Assembly: GCA_023380795.1 (NCBI GenBank)
Contig: JAMCSF010000001.1
Span: 1-39,364, forward strand
From: Candidatus Martarchaeota archaeon
GTDB lineage: Archaea; Micrarchaeota; Micrarchaeia; Micrarchaeales; Micrarchaeaceae
Direction of reading: 5' to 3'
DNA: 39,364 nt
Shown here: positions 7,534 through 14,894 of the stretch, in pieces
Position numbering within the stretch: position 1 is the first letter of the stretch
How the letters are laid out: each line of letters starts with the position of its first letter
Notes under the pieces: model-generated
What the model saw: only the letters and a program-made list of their open reading frames with translations
What the model was told of the DNA's origin: nothing
The model's database searches: none
Made by a program: the position numbers and the translations under genes

Positions 7534-8525
7534 TTCCTGGAAATCCCAAAAAGGATAAATATTACCCAAGCTCCAGCAATCTGTGTGTTCGGATGAACTC
7601 AACCATCAATGCGAAGCTTGAGGACTACTCCGCCAAATTCGCAGATCTTATGCGCTATGCAAATAAGTCGCTAAATTCGTTCAGTTATGGCTTAGGAGGC
7701 AAGCTCAAGCTAAAGCTTTGGTCTGGCGAAAAGGAATTCAAAGTAATGCGCGTACCATTGGATGGGGACGGCTACATAATACGTTTTGACGGCAATATGC
7801 TCATCGCAGTTTCTACGAATCTCGATCTGCGCGGCGAGAAGATAACCTTGGCACACGAGGCCGCGCATCTGCTTAGAATGGACAGCAACGGACACTGGAG
7901 TCATAATCATGCCGTAGAAATAAGCACAGAAAAGCTCGCAAGGGAAATAGTCATGCCAAAATGGAAAATGCCCGAATATGCGGAAATGGAGCATAATATA
8001 CTCTCTGCAAGAAAGATAGCAGAAGAGAATTCCATACCTGTCGACTCTGCGCTCGCCAGGCTAACGTACGACACCAACACGTGGGGCGATGTCGGCTTAG
8101 GGATTTATACTACCTACGGGGGTCATAACAGCTACAGGTCGTTCATAACATCTCCCTATCCTGTCGACGATTCGTACTATTCTTGCAACAAGGAAGTTGG
8201 CTATATCGGCTCTTCATTCAATAAATTTTGCGGCCTTGGCTTCGAATTTCCCGAAACCATACATATAAGCGCAGGGCTAGATGCCAGATACAGGTTGTCT
8301 TCATGGAAAGAGGTGGAGCTTGGCGAACCTGCAAATTGGCTGATACGCAATGCGACGCGCAATTTCCCTGCAGTGGCTTCCGGGATTGACCAGTCAGCCT
8401 CAATTGAAGGTTTTAATGCTACTGCGTGTTTCGAACCCTCAATGGCAAATTCCAGGAATGTAAAGGGCATGCCTAAGGAAACGTGCATAGGCAATACTAT
8501 AATAATGATCCGCAGGGAAGACTAA
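7530..8525 (+). CDS. HExxH metallopeptidase-like protein, M78/ImmA-IrrE-like core
   Basis: 331 residues if started at ATG 7530 (overlapping bud32 by 4 nt), or 310 from ATG 7593. The second is attractive: a TATA-like ATAAATAT at 7555-7562 sits about 30 bp before it, and residues 1-21 look non-structural. The clear signal is LAHEAAHLL (H109, E110, H113 from the first start), followed by a candidate third zinc ligand E130 in EISTEKLAREIVMP. This LAxEIVMP tail resembles the FAAELLMP motif of ImmA/IrrE (M78) peptidases. After about residue 180 there is no recognised domain, only a Cys-poor region with many aromatic residues. No signal peptide is seen, so it is probably cytosolic. The gene runs tail-to-tail into the minus-strand B-box gene with a 4-bp overlap. 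Protease activity is inferred; the substrate is unknown. Confidence 0.6.
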   Translation: MIPGNPKKDKYYPSSSNLCVRMNSTINAKLEDYSAKFADLMRYANKSLNSFSYGLGGKLKLKLWSGEKEFKVMRVPLDGDGYIIRFDGNMLIAVSTNLDLRGEKITLAHEAAHLLRMDSNGHWSHNHAVEISTEKLAREIVMPKWKMPEYAEMEHNILSARKIAEENSIPVDSALARLTYDTNTWGDVGLGIYTTYGGHNSYRSFITSPYPVDDSYYSCNKEVGYIGSSFNKFCGLGFEFPETIHISAGLDARYRLSSWKEVELGEPANWLIRNATRNFPAVASGIDQSASIEGFNATACFEPSMANSRNVKGMPKETCIGNTIIMIRRED

Positions 8526-9544
8526 AATCTTCCAACGTTCGCAAACTGGACTTCGGTATTGTCTTGCTCGTTTGCGCTTTTCTCTTCTACCGCTTCTGCG
8601 CTGCGGGAGCCTACAAGCGAATAAGCCTGCATCACAAGCGCCATAAGTGCCACTGCAGCTATTACTGCGGCATACAATATGCCGAAAGCCGCAAACCCGT
8701 AAGCGAACATTATCATCGTAAGCAGCGCAGCAATGGGGCCTACGGCAACGGCTGCCTTCGCGTGCAGCATTGTCAGGAACCCAGCCACGAATGCGAGCAG
8801 AGCCGCTGCGCTTTCAAGCACCAGAAGAATCTCTTCGAGCTTTGCGCTAGAAAGGAAAGTGAAGAAGCCAACGCTGTTCGAATAGCTTATAACGTTTGAA
8901 AGCTGGGTGCTGGCAAAAAGTATGAAAAGAAGGAAAACGGCCACGTACATAATGCCGGATATGGCGCCAACGTTGATGTAGTTTAGCTTGCCTGACATCT
9001 CGCTTATCGCGCTCTCGGTGCCAACCTTGTCTATGTCCTCAAGGCAGTAGTAATGCCCGTTCTGCTCCACGATGTCCTCGAAGCAGAAAGGCCTGTGACA
9101 GTAGTTGCATATTGCGTATGCAGGCCTCCATGGGTGCCATACGCACGACAGCCCCTCGGCGGCTTCCTCGCTCTCTTCCTCGGAACGCGTCTTGCTCTTC
9201 TTCTTTGCTGACATCTGCGAGATGTCTCCTCCTGCAGCTTCCACAGCCTCTTCTATCACTGCGCTAGACACTTTCGGACTAACGAATACAGGGGCTTCTT
9301 CCTGCTCCCTGAAATTCGCTGCTGGCCTCCTGCTTGCAGCCGGCGGCACGAACTTGGGTTTTGGCTGCGGAGCTTGCGCTGCAGCTTTCGGCTGTACCTG
9401 TGCGGACGGCTGTGCTTTTTCCTGAGGTTGGATGTTTTGCTTCTGTGGCTGCGTAGCCTGAGATATCTGCTGCGGCGACGCCCCGATGTTGGGTGTCATG
9501 TGCCGCATCCTGAATATCAGCATATCGTCAGGATCTACTGGCAT
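8522..9544 (-). CDS. Membrane protein with Pro/Gln-rich N-tail and B-box-type zinc finger
   Basis: 340 residues in three parts. Residues 1-130 are a low-complexity Gln/Pro/Ala tail with a basic and acidic stretch, probably disordered. Residues 134-167 carry C134-x2-H137-x8-C146-x2-C149-x4-C154-x2-D157-x6-H164-x2-C167, a near-exact B-box-type zinc-binding pattern. Residues from about 195 to 315 form four or five hydrophobic helices, the last ones very Ala-rich. A short charged tail ends the protein. No enzyme motif is seen. The gene starts at the base right after the eS26 stop, so it is co-transcribed with a ribosomal protein gene. A membrane-anchored protein-protein adaptor is the reasonable guess; function is not known. 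An alternative start at Met8 is possible. Confidence 0.75.
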   Translation of the reverse strand: MPVDPDDMLIFRMRHMTPNIGASPQQISQATQPQKQNIQPQEKAQPSAQVQPKAAAQAPQPKPKFVPPAASRRPAANFREQEEAPVFVSPKVSSAVIEEAVEAAGGDISQMSAKKKSKTRSEEESEEAAEGLSCVWHPWRPAYAICNYCHRPFCFEDIVEQNGHYYCLEDIDKVGTESAISEMSGKLNYINVGAISGIMYVAVFLLFILFASTQLSNVISYSNSVGFFTFLSSAKLEEILLVLESAAALLAFVAGFLTMLHAKAAVAVGPIAALLTMIMFAYGFAAFGILYAAVIAAVALMALVMQAYSLVGSRSAEAVEEKSANEQDNTEVQFANVGRF

Positions 9545-9778
9545 TCACATCATTTTCTTTGATCTTTCTATAGCTTGGCGCTTTTTCTGCTCAAAGATTC
9601 CCCTGTGCTTTGCACAGCTTATGCAGTAATAGACCTTCCTGCGCTCAAAGAAGCGCACGTCGTTGGCAGTCTTCAGGTCGGTGCTGAAGCTTATCGACTT
9701 CTCGAATATTACGGCCTTGTTCCTCGGGACCTTCCTTCCGCATGACTCGCAGATTACTAGTGTATCCTTTCCTCGCAA
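9545..9778 (-). CDS. rps26e: 30S ribosomal protein S26e (eS26)
   Basis: Small-subunit zinc protein near the mRNA exit channel. The 77 residues contain C-x2-C in VICESCGRKVPRNKAV and the second pair in KVYYCISCAKHRGI, both highly characteristic of eS26. The middle FEKSISFSTDLKTAND is also family-like, and a basic C-tail ends the protein. It is short for the family because the middle loop is reduced. The start is TTG 9778, preceded by GGTG at 6-nt spacing. eS26 is best known from Crenarchaeota/TACK and eukaryotes and is missing in most Euryarchaeota (established knowledge), so its presence carries taxonomic information. First gene of a two-gene operon with the B-box protein. Confidence 0.9.
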   Translation of the reverse strand: MRGKDTLVICESCGRKVPRNKAVIFEKSISFSTDLKTANDVRFFERRKVYYCISCAKHRGIFEQKKRQAIERSKKMM

Positions 9779-9882
9779 TTAAACACCTTGTTATTGTTAT
9801 TGCAGGTTAATTAATAAATATTAGCCATATAATAAGATTAACTGCCTTTACTTCATTTGGTCCAAAATACTTCAAAAGGTGC
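9779..9882. promoter_or_regulatory. Divergent promoter region eS26 / RpiB-like gene
   Basis: This 104-bp spacer is rich in A/T. TTAATTAATAAATATTA near 9808-9824 and ATATAATAAG near 9827-9836 offer TATA elements in both directions. GGTG at 9785-9788 (as CACC on the plus strand) serves the TTG of eS26; AGGTG at 9877-9881 lies very close to the plus-strand ATG. Confidence 0.4.
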
Positions 9883-10440
9883 ATGAAATTGAAATTCTAC
9901 ATCTCATCTTCAGATTCAGGGGCAGCAATTAAACTGGCGAACGCCATAAGCAGGGTAGGCAGCAATCCAATAATATCCGAAGCTGAATCTTCCGCTCCGG
10001 AATCTGTTATATCTGACATAAGCAGCAACGCCGATGAGGGAACCGTAGCCATAGTAATATGCCAGAACCCGATAAAGCTGGCGCTCTTGGCAAACAAGAG
10101 CGGCTATTTTAACGCAGTGGCATGCAGCACATCAGACGATTTCAATACTGCTTTAGAAGAGGGTGCCAACCTGATAGCAGTGCAGGACGAATCTGCGGTT
10201 ATATCGGAGATAGCTTCTAGATTCGCCTCTCCTACCGCACAACAGCCGCCAAGGGCTGCAATGCAAAAAAGGCAGCAAAAGCCAATGAGCCCAAAACCGG
10301 ATAAGGCTCAAAAGTCTTCATTCGGTTTAGGTCTCCCAAAAAGCCAGCCAAAGCCAGAAGTAAACGAAGATGGCAAACCCCTATGGGAAAAGAGCAAGGG
10401 CATAAAGAAGAACCTCAGGGACATATTCGGGATAGAGTGA
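9883..10440 (+). CDS. Degenerate RpiB-like (ribose-5-phosphate isomerase B fold) protein with basic tail
   Basis: 185 residues. The first 115 follow the RpiB/LacAB layout. A start FYISSSDSGAAIKLANAI stands where RpiB has a SDHAG-type loop. A middle block IVICQNPIKLALLANK stands where RpiB has CGTGxGxxxAANK. The segment AVACSTSDDFNTALEEGAN replaces the AALCxDxxxAxxAxxHNDAN motif. The catalytic Cys position is kept but the HAG histidine and GTG loop are not, so an active isomerase is doubtful. Residues 116-185 are a Pro/Lys/Gln-rich linker and a short conserved-looking end (PLWEKSKGIKKNLRDIFGIE). It sits 4 bp upstream of an HTH regulator gene and could be a sugar-phosphate sensor for it (inference). 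Confidence 0.5.
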   Translation: MKLKFYISSSDSGAAIKLANAISRVGSNPIISEAESSAPESVISDISSNADEGTVAIVICQNPIKLALLANKSGYFNAVACSTSDDFNTALEEGANLIAVQDESAVISEIASRFASPTAQQPPRAAMQKRQQKPMSPKPDKAQKSSFGLGLPKSQPKPEVNEDGKPLWEKSKGIKKNLRDIFGIE

Positions 10441-10444
10441 TTAA

Positions 10445-10783
10445 ATGCAGCTGCTGTGCGAAAAGCTGACTAAATTTTCCATACCTGCGATAAGGATAGC
10501 AGTATCCGACATGCTTTACAGCAATTACGACATCTCACAGAAAGTAATAGCCTTAAAGCTCGGCGTAGCGCAGCCAGCCGTATACAAATACCTGAAGGGC
10601 AAATACTCCGAGCGCGTTTCCGTTGTGACAAACTTCATAAAATCAAGCGGCATGCACGAGCCCATAGCCAAAGCCATAATCTCCGGTTCGAATCCTCTCA
10701 AGGTTCAGGGTATGATAGAAAGGCTGGCATCCAGCAGGAGGGTTTCCGCATATTGCAATTCTCTCCTCAAATCAGGAAAATGA
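10445..10783 (+). CDS. Archaeal HTH transcriptional regulator
   Basis: 112 residues, cytosolic. The N-terminal part (EKLTKFSIPAIRIAVSDML) followed by a helix-turn-helix at about 30-52 (SQKVIALKLGVAQPAVYKYL) matches a common archaeal family of predicted regulators, whose members share the pattern IPAIRxxVAxxL ... xxxxIAxxLGxxQxAVSxYL. The C-terminal 60 residues are helical and may mediate dimerisation or ligand binding. It starts right after the stop of the RpiB-like gene and is most likely co-transcribed with it. Target genes are unknown; divergent eS26 or its own operon are candidates. Confidence 0.8.
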   Translation: MQLLCEKLTKFSIPAIRIAVSDMLYSNYDISQKVIALKLGVAQPAVYKYLKGKYSERVSVVTNFIKSSGMHEPIAKAIISGSNPLKVQGMIERLASSRRVSAYCNSLLKSGK

Positions 10784-10961
10784 CCAGCGTTTGATCTTTG
10801 CGATGCTCCTGTAGCTTCTGAGGAATTTTTCCATCTAATTTGCCTGCCACCTCCCCAAGCCTCCGGTTATGGCCATGCATTTTTGCATAATGGCACACGC
10901 ATTACAATTGCGCAACAACGAATCATAATGATGGCATGCGCAACGTCAATTGGCTAAACTG

Positions 10962-11528
10962 CTAGCCATGCGCAAAGTGCAGGAGCTCGGCGTTGCAGCT
11001 CTCTATCAGGACTCTTGCAACATCCTGCTTGCGCCTGAACCCCGGGAGCACATGCTCCTGGTACCGTATTCCCGCGCATGCATCGTACATGTCCTGCATG
11101 GCGTTGGCGTAATTCCTTGCTTCCGCAACCCCGTTTTTGGAAAGGGATTCAAAAACCTCCCTCTTAAGCTCCCCTATTGCGTCCATCATGCCGAGCAGGT
11201 AAGCCCTGTCTCCTACGCCTGTTTCTGCTGAATCGGGAATCCTGCTTTCCGATATCGCGGCATAAAATATGAAAGCCTCGGCATACTCTTGCAGCGAATT
11301 GAGCTTCATGTTTTCGTTTGCTTCGCCAATTCTAATCAGCGTTTCTGCGAGAGCCTTGGCATTTCCCAATTCCTGCTTCGTTCCGTCATGCTTCCTGTGG
11401 ATGTTTGTTATGAGGATGCCGCACACCCTAACGAGCTGCCTCGAAAGCCTTTCGGCCTCTTCAAGCCGGGCCTCTAAATCTTTGAGCCTGCCGTCTATTC
11501 TTTCCATCTCCGTGAATATATCTGCCAT
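10962..11528 (-). CDS. Translin-family RNA-binding protein
   Basis: All-helical protein of 188 residues. The family pattern is clear: an early RLSRQLVRVCGILITNIHRK segment, AKALAETLIRIGE, then EYAEAFIFYAAISESRIPDS, and the signature GDRAYLLGMMDAIGELKREV. A late block follows (MQDMYDACAGIRYQEHVLPGFRRKQDVARVLIE). Eukaryotic translin with TRAX forms the C3PO RNase that trims tRNA and passenger strands, and archaeal homologues form octamers with RNA-binding or RNase activity (known family). Whether this copy keeps the acidic catalytic triad of TRAX is not certain from sequence alone. It is monocistronic, converging with the HTH gene. The 178 bp between them (10784-10961) show only short imperfect hairpins. 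Confidence 0.85.
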   Translation of the reverse strand: MADIFTEMERIDGRLKDLEARLEEAERLSRQLVRVCGILITNIHRKHDGTKQELGNAKALAETLIRIGEANENMKLNSLQEYAEAFIFYAAISESRIPDSAETGVGDRAYLLGMMDAIGELKREVFESLSKNGVAEARNYANAMQDMYDACAGIRYQEHVLPGFRRKQDVARVLIESCNAELLHFAHG

Positions 11529-11567
11529 ACAATCACAATGCTTACTATTTTAATTATTTGCCGATTA

Positions 11568-11577
11568 ATAAATATTG
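11568..11577 (+). promoter_or_regulatory. TATA box for the surface protein gene at 11597
   Basis: TAATAAATAT lies about 25 bp before ATG 11597, which predicts a transcript starting at or just before that ATG. This supports 11597 rather than the upstream in-frame TTG at 11558 as the start. Confidence 0.5.
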
Positions 11578-11596
11578 CTTGTTAAATGTCTGGTGC

Positions 11597-12433
11597 ATGG
11601 TTGTGCGTGTTTTTGCTGCGGTGTTTGTATTGTTGGTGATAGCACTGGCTCATGTGTCATTCGGTGCCACCGTGAGCCTTACTGGACTATGCTCGTATTC
11701 TAACGTATCAGCCAATACTATCAATGTGACATTTTCGCTTCAGAACAGCGGAGATTTTCCTGCCACCGGAGTCTCTTTGATACCTAAAGGCTTGGGTCCA
11801 TTGGCATCAACCAACATAAGCGCGAACAACATAGGCTCAATATACCCAAACGTAACCAAAGGAGCAACCTTCAGCCTAAGCAATTTGCCGATGCCTGGCA
11901 GCTACATACTTGAGTTCGTAGTCTCATATTTTCAGGGCTCGTCGAATTTCTTCGCTGCATTCCCCTGCAGGTTCAATTACGATTCCGGCAACCTTACCGA
12001 TTACCTGGCGCCCATATCTGCAAACTACAGTTCTGGCAGGCTCAAGCTAGGCCTATTCAACATAGGCTCCAAGCCGATAAACACTACGATAAACATAATC
12101 GCGCCGCCAGAGGTGCGCTATTCCCCTAAGAATAGGAGTGCAATTATAAACCCGCAGTCAGAATACAACACCAGCTTCAACGTGTCGATTAGCAAATTGT
12201 CCGGCCTCGCAAACGCAACCCTCGGAGTATCCATGGTCGCAGGGTATGCCTACGATGGAAAATATTACTCCACTCTTGAAAATCTGTATCTGTCCTCATC
12301 AAGCTCGACCGCCACTTCGATACCTAGCGGCCTTCTTATAGCAGGTGCATTCATCGCCGTATTCGTTATCCTTATAGGGCTGATAATATTCTCTGTATTG
12401 CGAAAAAGTAAAAGGCCTGGACAAGGTCAATAG
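11597..12433 (+). CDS. Membrane-anchored surface protein, CARDB-like Ig folds
   Basis: 278 residues from ATG 11597. An N-terminal signal peptide (MVVRVFAAVFVLLVIALAHV, cleavage near FGA) is followed by about 220 extracellular residues rich in Asn, Ser and Thr with many N-glycosylation sequons (NVS, NVT, NIS, NLT, NYS, NTT, NTS, NVS, NAT). Two beta-sandwich-like repeats show the VSANTINVTFSLQNSGDFPA and LKLGLFNIGSKPINTTINI pattern of CARDB/NEW3-type domains. A single C-terminal helix (about 246-268) ends with a basic cytosolic tail (LRKSKRPGQGQ). No enzyme motif. The next gene, a DPM-type glycosyltransferase, lies 18 bp downstream, which fits a role in the cell envelope. Confidence 0.75.
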   Translation: MVVRVFAAVFVLLVIALAHVSFGATVSLTGLCSYSNVSANTINVTFSLQNSGDFPATGVSLIPKGLGPLASTNISANNIGSIYPNVTKGATFSLSNLPMPGSYILEFVVSYFQGSSNFFAAFPCRFNYDSGNLTDYLAPISANYSSGRLKLGLFNIGSKPINTTINIIAPPEVRYSPKNRSAIINPQSEYNTSFNVSISKLSGLANATLGVSMVAGYAYDGKYYSTLENLYLSSSSSTATSIPSGLLIAGAFIAVFVILIGLIIFSVLRKSKRPGQGQ

Positions 12434-12451
12434 TAAATATTCGGTTACTCC

Positions 12452-13129
12452 ATGCAAAAGCCATATGTTAGCATAATAATACCGACACTAAACGAGGCCA
12501 AGAACCTGCGCAGCCTTTTGCCTTCAATAAAAAGCACGCTTAAGGGTTACAAGTACGAAATAATAATCGTGGACAAAAATTCTGCTGACGGAACGGCAGA
12601 AGTCGCAAGCAGCAACGGTGCCAAGGTGTTTTACGATGACAAGGGCAAAGGCAGCGCACTCATAAAAGGGTTCAAGGAAGCCGAAGGCTCGATAATAATA
12701 TCCATGGACGCGGATCTTTCGCACAGGCCCAAAGAGCTCAAGCTTCTCATAACCGCAATAGAAGCAGGCTATGATGTGTGCATGGGCTCAAGGTTTCTCA
12801 CTGGCGGAGGTTCCGATGACATGCCGGCCTTCAGAAGATTCGGAAACAAGATCTTCGTCTACATGGTCAACGTGCTTTACAAAGCGCACTATTCAGATCT
12901 TTGCTATGGTTACAGGAGCTTCAGCAGGTCTGCAACAAAGAAGCTCGATTTGAAGTCCGTAGGATTTGGCATAGAGACTGAAATAAGCATAAAGGCTAAG
13001 AAAAAGCGCCTGAAAGTGATAGAGATACCGAGCTTCGAGAAGAAACGCGGCACAGGAGAGGGAAAGCTGCACTCGTTCAGGGATGGCTACATAATACTCA
13101 AGACGATACTGAAAAACATTTCGGATTGA
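12452..13129 (+). CDS. GT2 glycosyltransferase, dolichol-phosphate mannosyltransferase type
   Basis: 225-residue cytosolic GT-A enzyme likely to load a sugar from its nucleotide donor onto dolichol phosphate for N-glycosylation or GT-C enzymes. It begins VSIIIPTLNEAKNL; the donor loop VDKNSADGT (41-49) has Lys42 where many members have D, G or N. The metal-binding DAD is at 86-88 (MDADLSH). GSRFLTGGGSDDMP, then FRRFGNKIFVYMVN and YGYRSFSR, are typical of the DPM1 family. There are no C-terminal membrane helices, so it is the soluble short form. It ends 6 bp before the convergent glycan operon (13136-16597), which could consume its product (inference). Confidence 0.88.
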   Translation: MQKPYVSIIIPTLNEAKNLRSLLPSIKSTLKGYKYEIIIVDKNSADGTAEVASSNGAKVFYDDKGKGSALIKGFKEAEGSIIISMDADLSHRPKELKLLITAIEAGYDVCMGSRFLTGGGSDDMPAFRRFGNKIFVYMVNVLYKAHYSDLCYGYRSFSRSATKKLDLKSVGFGIETEISIKAKKKRLKVIEIPSFEKKRGTGEGKLHSFRDGYIILKTILKNISD

Positions 13130-13135
13130 AACGGT

Positions 13136-13609
13136 TCAGCTGAAATTGTATCCAGTTATCCTATAAAACCCATACGTGAAATTGTTCGGAAGATAAGTAG
13201 CTGTGGCTATCGGAGAAGTTTTGTATTCGGAAAATGCCTGCTGGCATATGTTGTCCGGAGTCCCGCACCAATACCCGTAGTCTATCACCAAGCATTTGTA
13301 TTCTGCTATGGCTCTGCTTACGAAGCTCTGGTTGTATAAGTAAAGGTATTGGACAGAGGCCTTTCCTACGATGTTGAACAGGGTCGGATCGTAGCTAAAA
13401 ACGAGGCAGCCTGCCGGTATCTTGCTGCTGCTGTTGTACACAAAATTTTCATAAAACCTTGCACCACCAGCCTGTGCTATATCCGACGGCTTTATTGCAA
13501 GCTCGTGCACCTGCAGCAAAAATGAGTAAGCCAATATTGCTAGCATGGCTGCTATGATAGCAGCATATGCCATCCTTCGTGCGGTCATATTATCAGTCAA
13601 ATCCACCAC
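13136..13609 (-). CDS. Small membrane-anchored ectodomain protein, possible detached GT-C C-terminal part
   Basis: 157 residues from GTG 13609, or 150 from ATG 13588 (MTARRMAYAAIIAAML). One membrane helix near the N-terminus (about residues 13-32) is followed by about 120 extracytosolic residues. Features are GCLVFSYDPTLFNIVGK, then CLVIDYGYWCGTPDNIC with paired cysteines, and YGFYRITGYNFS at the end. The DP-x-LFNI and CLVID-x-GYWC style is like the lumenal C-terminal part of some archaeal GT39-like proteins (inference). It overlaps the preceding GT-C gene by 17 nt in another frame, so the two are coupled and could be a split version of one longer enzyme. Confidence 0.65.
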   Translation of the reverse strand: MVDLTDNMTARRMAYAAIIAAMLAILAYSFLLQVHELAIKPSDIAQAGGARFYENFVYNSSSKIPAGCLVFSYDPTLFNIVGKASVQYLYLYNQSFVSRAIAEYKCLVIDYGYWCGTPDNICQQAFSEYKTSPIATATYLPNNFTYGFYRITGYNFS

Positions 13610-14894
13610 CTAAAAACATGGAAGCAGTTTTAGCAATGCCGTAGATGCCATATCCTCCCAGTATTGCAGCAGGCGCTGCTAAGGAAAGCATAAACCTCCA
13701 GTCTACCCCGTAAAGGACGCCTCCGGCATAGAAAGAAGTATACAGCACGAAGAACAGCCCGAACCAGACTGCAATTGCCAGGAGCTGCCTCCTGTAGCCT
13801 GCAGCAAGCATGAAAGCAACGCCTATTATGGCGAACGCTGTGAATGAAAGCGGCTGTATTATGTCTATGTTGGCGTAAGAATTTAGCCAATAATCTATGT
13901 TCGAACATATGTTGGCTTCAAAGTTCTGCAGGTCTATGGGCTTGCTTGCTATAAAGCTGGGATTGTCTGCCGCACACATCTGCTGGACGTATGCGCCCTG
14001 GTAGCCGAAGCTTCCGAAGAATAGCTCGTTGGCCGCAAACCCTATTTCGGGCGCTATTGCTAGCACGAAAATCAGTATCACCAAAAGGAACCGCGTGTCA
14101 AGCCAGTGCTTCCTGATGCGCGCCAAGTTGTTCAGCAATGACTGCTTAAGGCTGCCATCGGAGACTATAACGTAAAGCAGAGGTATCGCTATGAGATAAA
14201 CAACTCCGTCTATCTTCATGTATGTCAGTAGCGACAGGGCCATCAAAGCGGTGAATAATGTCGATATGCTGCGCTTTTCCAGGAAAATAAGCATCGCTGC
14301 AATGGCAATCAGGGAAAAAGCCAGCATGGGCATATCGGATGTTGTAGGATAGGCCCAGACTAGCAAGACCGGTGTAAGCGCCATTATGAACTCGGATATT
14401 ATGGCCACCTTGAATTTTTTGCTAAGCAGGAGCGCAACTACGAACGTCATGAATACCGAAACTGCGGCCACAAAAAACATCGTGCCGTATGCTGTTGCCC
14501 TGCTGAGCCCGAATCCTGCAAATCCGATCGCAAGAACAAAAGCGGTGCCTATGGGTTCGTGGAACGTGTTGCCTATGATGCATGAGCTCGAGCTCCCATA
14601 AACGCACATCCAAGCCTGGCCCATGTGCAGAAGGTTCAGGGCCATGTCCTGGTAAATAGTATCGTCGAAAAACAGCTGCTGTGTGGGTTTGACTATTGCA
14701 AGCTCCGCGGACACGAATACAAGAACGATCGCGAGAGAGAGCAGGAGCCTCCTCAAATCCACGCCTCTCTCCTTAAATATGTCAAATATCTGCCTGCGGG
14801 AAAGGAATATTCCAATTAACATTCCGGCAAAAGATATTAGCACTCCTATGGTGAAAAGGTATTGCCCCATCCCAGAAGATGTAAGAAACATCAA
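13593..14894 (-). CDS. GT-C membrane glycosyltransferase (GT39/PMT/ArnT-like)
   Basis: Polytopic enzyme of 433 residues with about 10-12 hydrophobic helices; it would transfer sugar from a lipid-phosphate donor on the outer face of the membrane. After the second helix the first outer loop has FFDDTIYQDMALNLLHMG (D77, D78), the acidic pair typical for GT39/GT83 catalysis, then an amphipathic region and FHEPIGTAFV. Other helices include LLSLAIVLVFVSAE and TPVLLVWAYPTTSDMP. A cysteine-containing outer loop (QQMCAADN, EANICSNI) lies after residue 300. The start overlaps the end of the carbamoyltransferase gene by 4 nt (ATGA), so it is operonic. The polyprenyl donor may come from the DPM-like enzyme encoded convergently. 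Confidence 0.8.
   Translation of the reverse strand: MMFLTSSGMGQYLFTIGVLISFAGMLIGIFLSRRQIFDIFKERGVDLRRLLLSLAIVLVFVSAELAIVKPTQQLFFDDTIYQDMALNLLHMGQAWMCVYGSSSSCIIGNTFHEPIGTAFVLAIGFAGFGLSRATAYGTMFFVAAVSVFMTFVVALLLSKKFKVAIISEFIMALTPVLLVWAYPTTSDMPMLAFSLIAIAAMLIFLEKRSISTLFTALMALSLLTYMKIDGVVYLIAIPLLYVIVSDGSLKQSLLNNLARIRKHWLDTRFLLVILIFVLAIAPEIGFAANELFFGSFGYQGAYVQQMCAADNPSFIASKPIDLQNFEANICSNIDYWLNSYANIDIIQPLSFTAFAIIGVAFMLAAGYRRQLLAIAVWFGLFFVLYTSFYAGGVLYGVDWRFMLSLAAPAAILGGYGIYGIAKTASMFLGGGFD

Noticed and set aside
10680-10702. GGTTCGAATCC-like T-arm motif suggesting a tRNA
   Set aside because: The flanks cannot form the T-stem or an acceptor stem, and it lies within the HTH gene.
12564-12600. Lys42 in the VDKNSADGT loop of the DPM-type enzyme as a sign of inactivity
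   Set aside because: This second position is variable (D, G, N and others) in GT2 enzymes, and the DAD metal site is intact.
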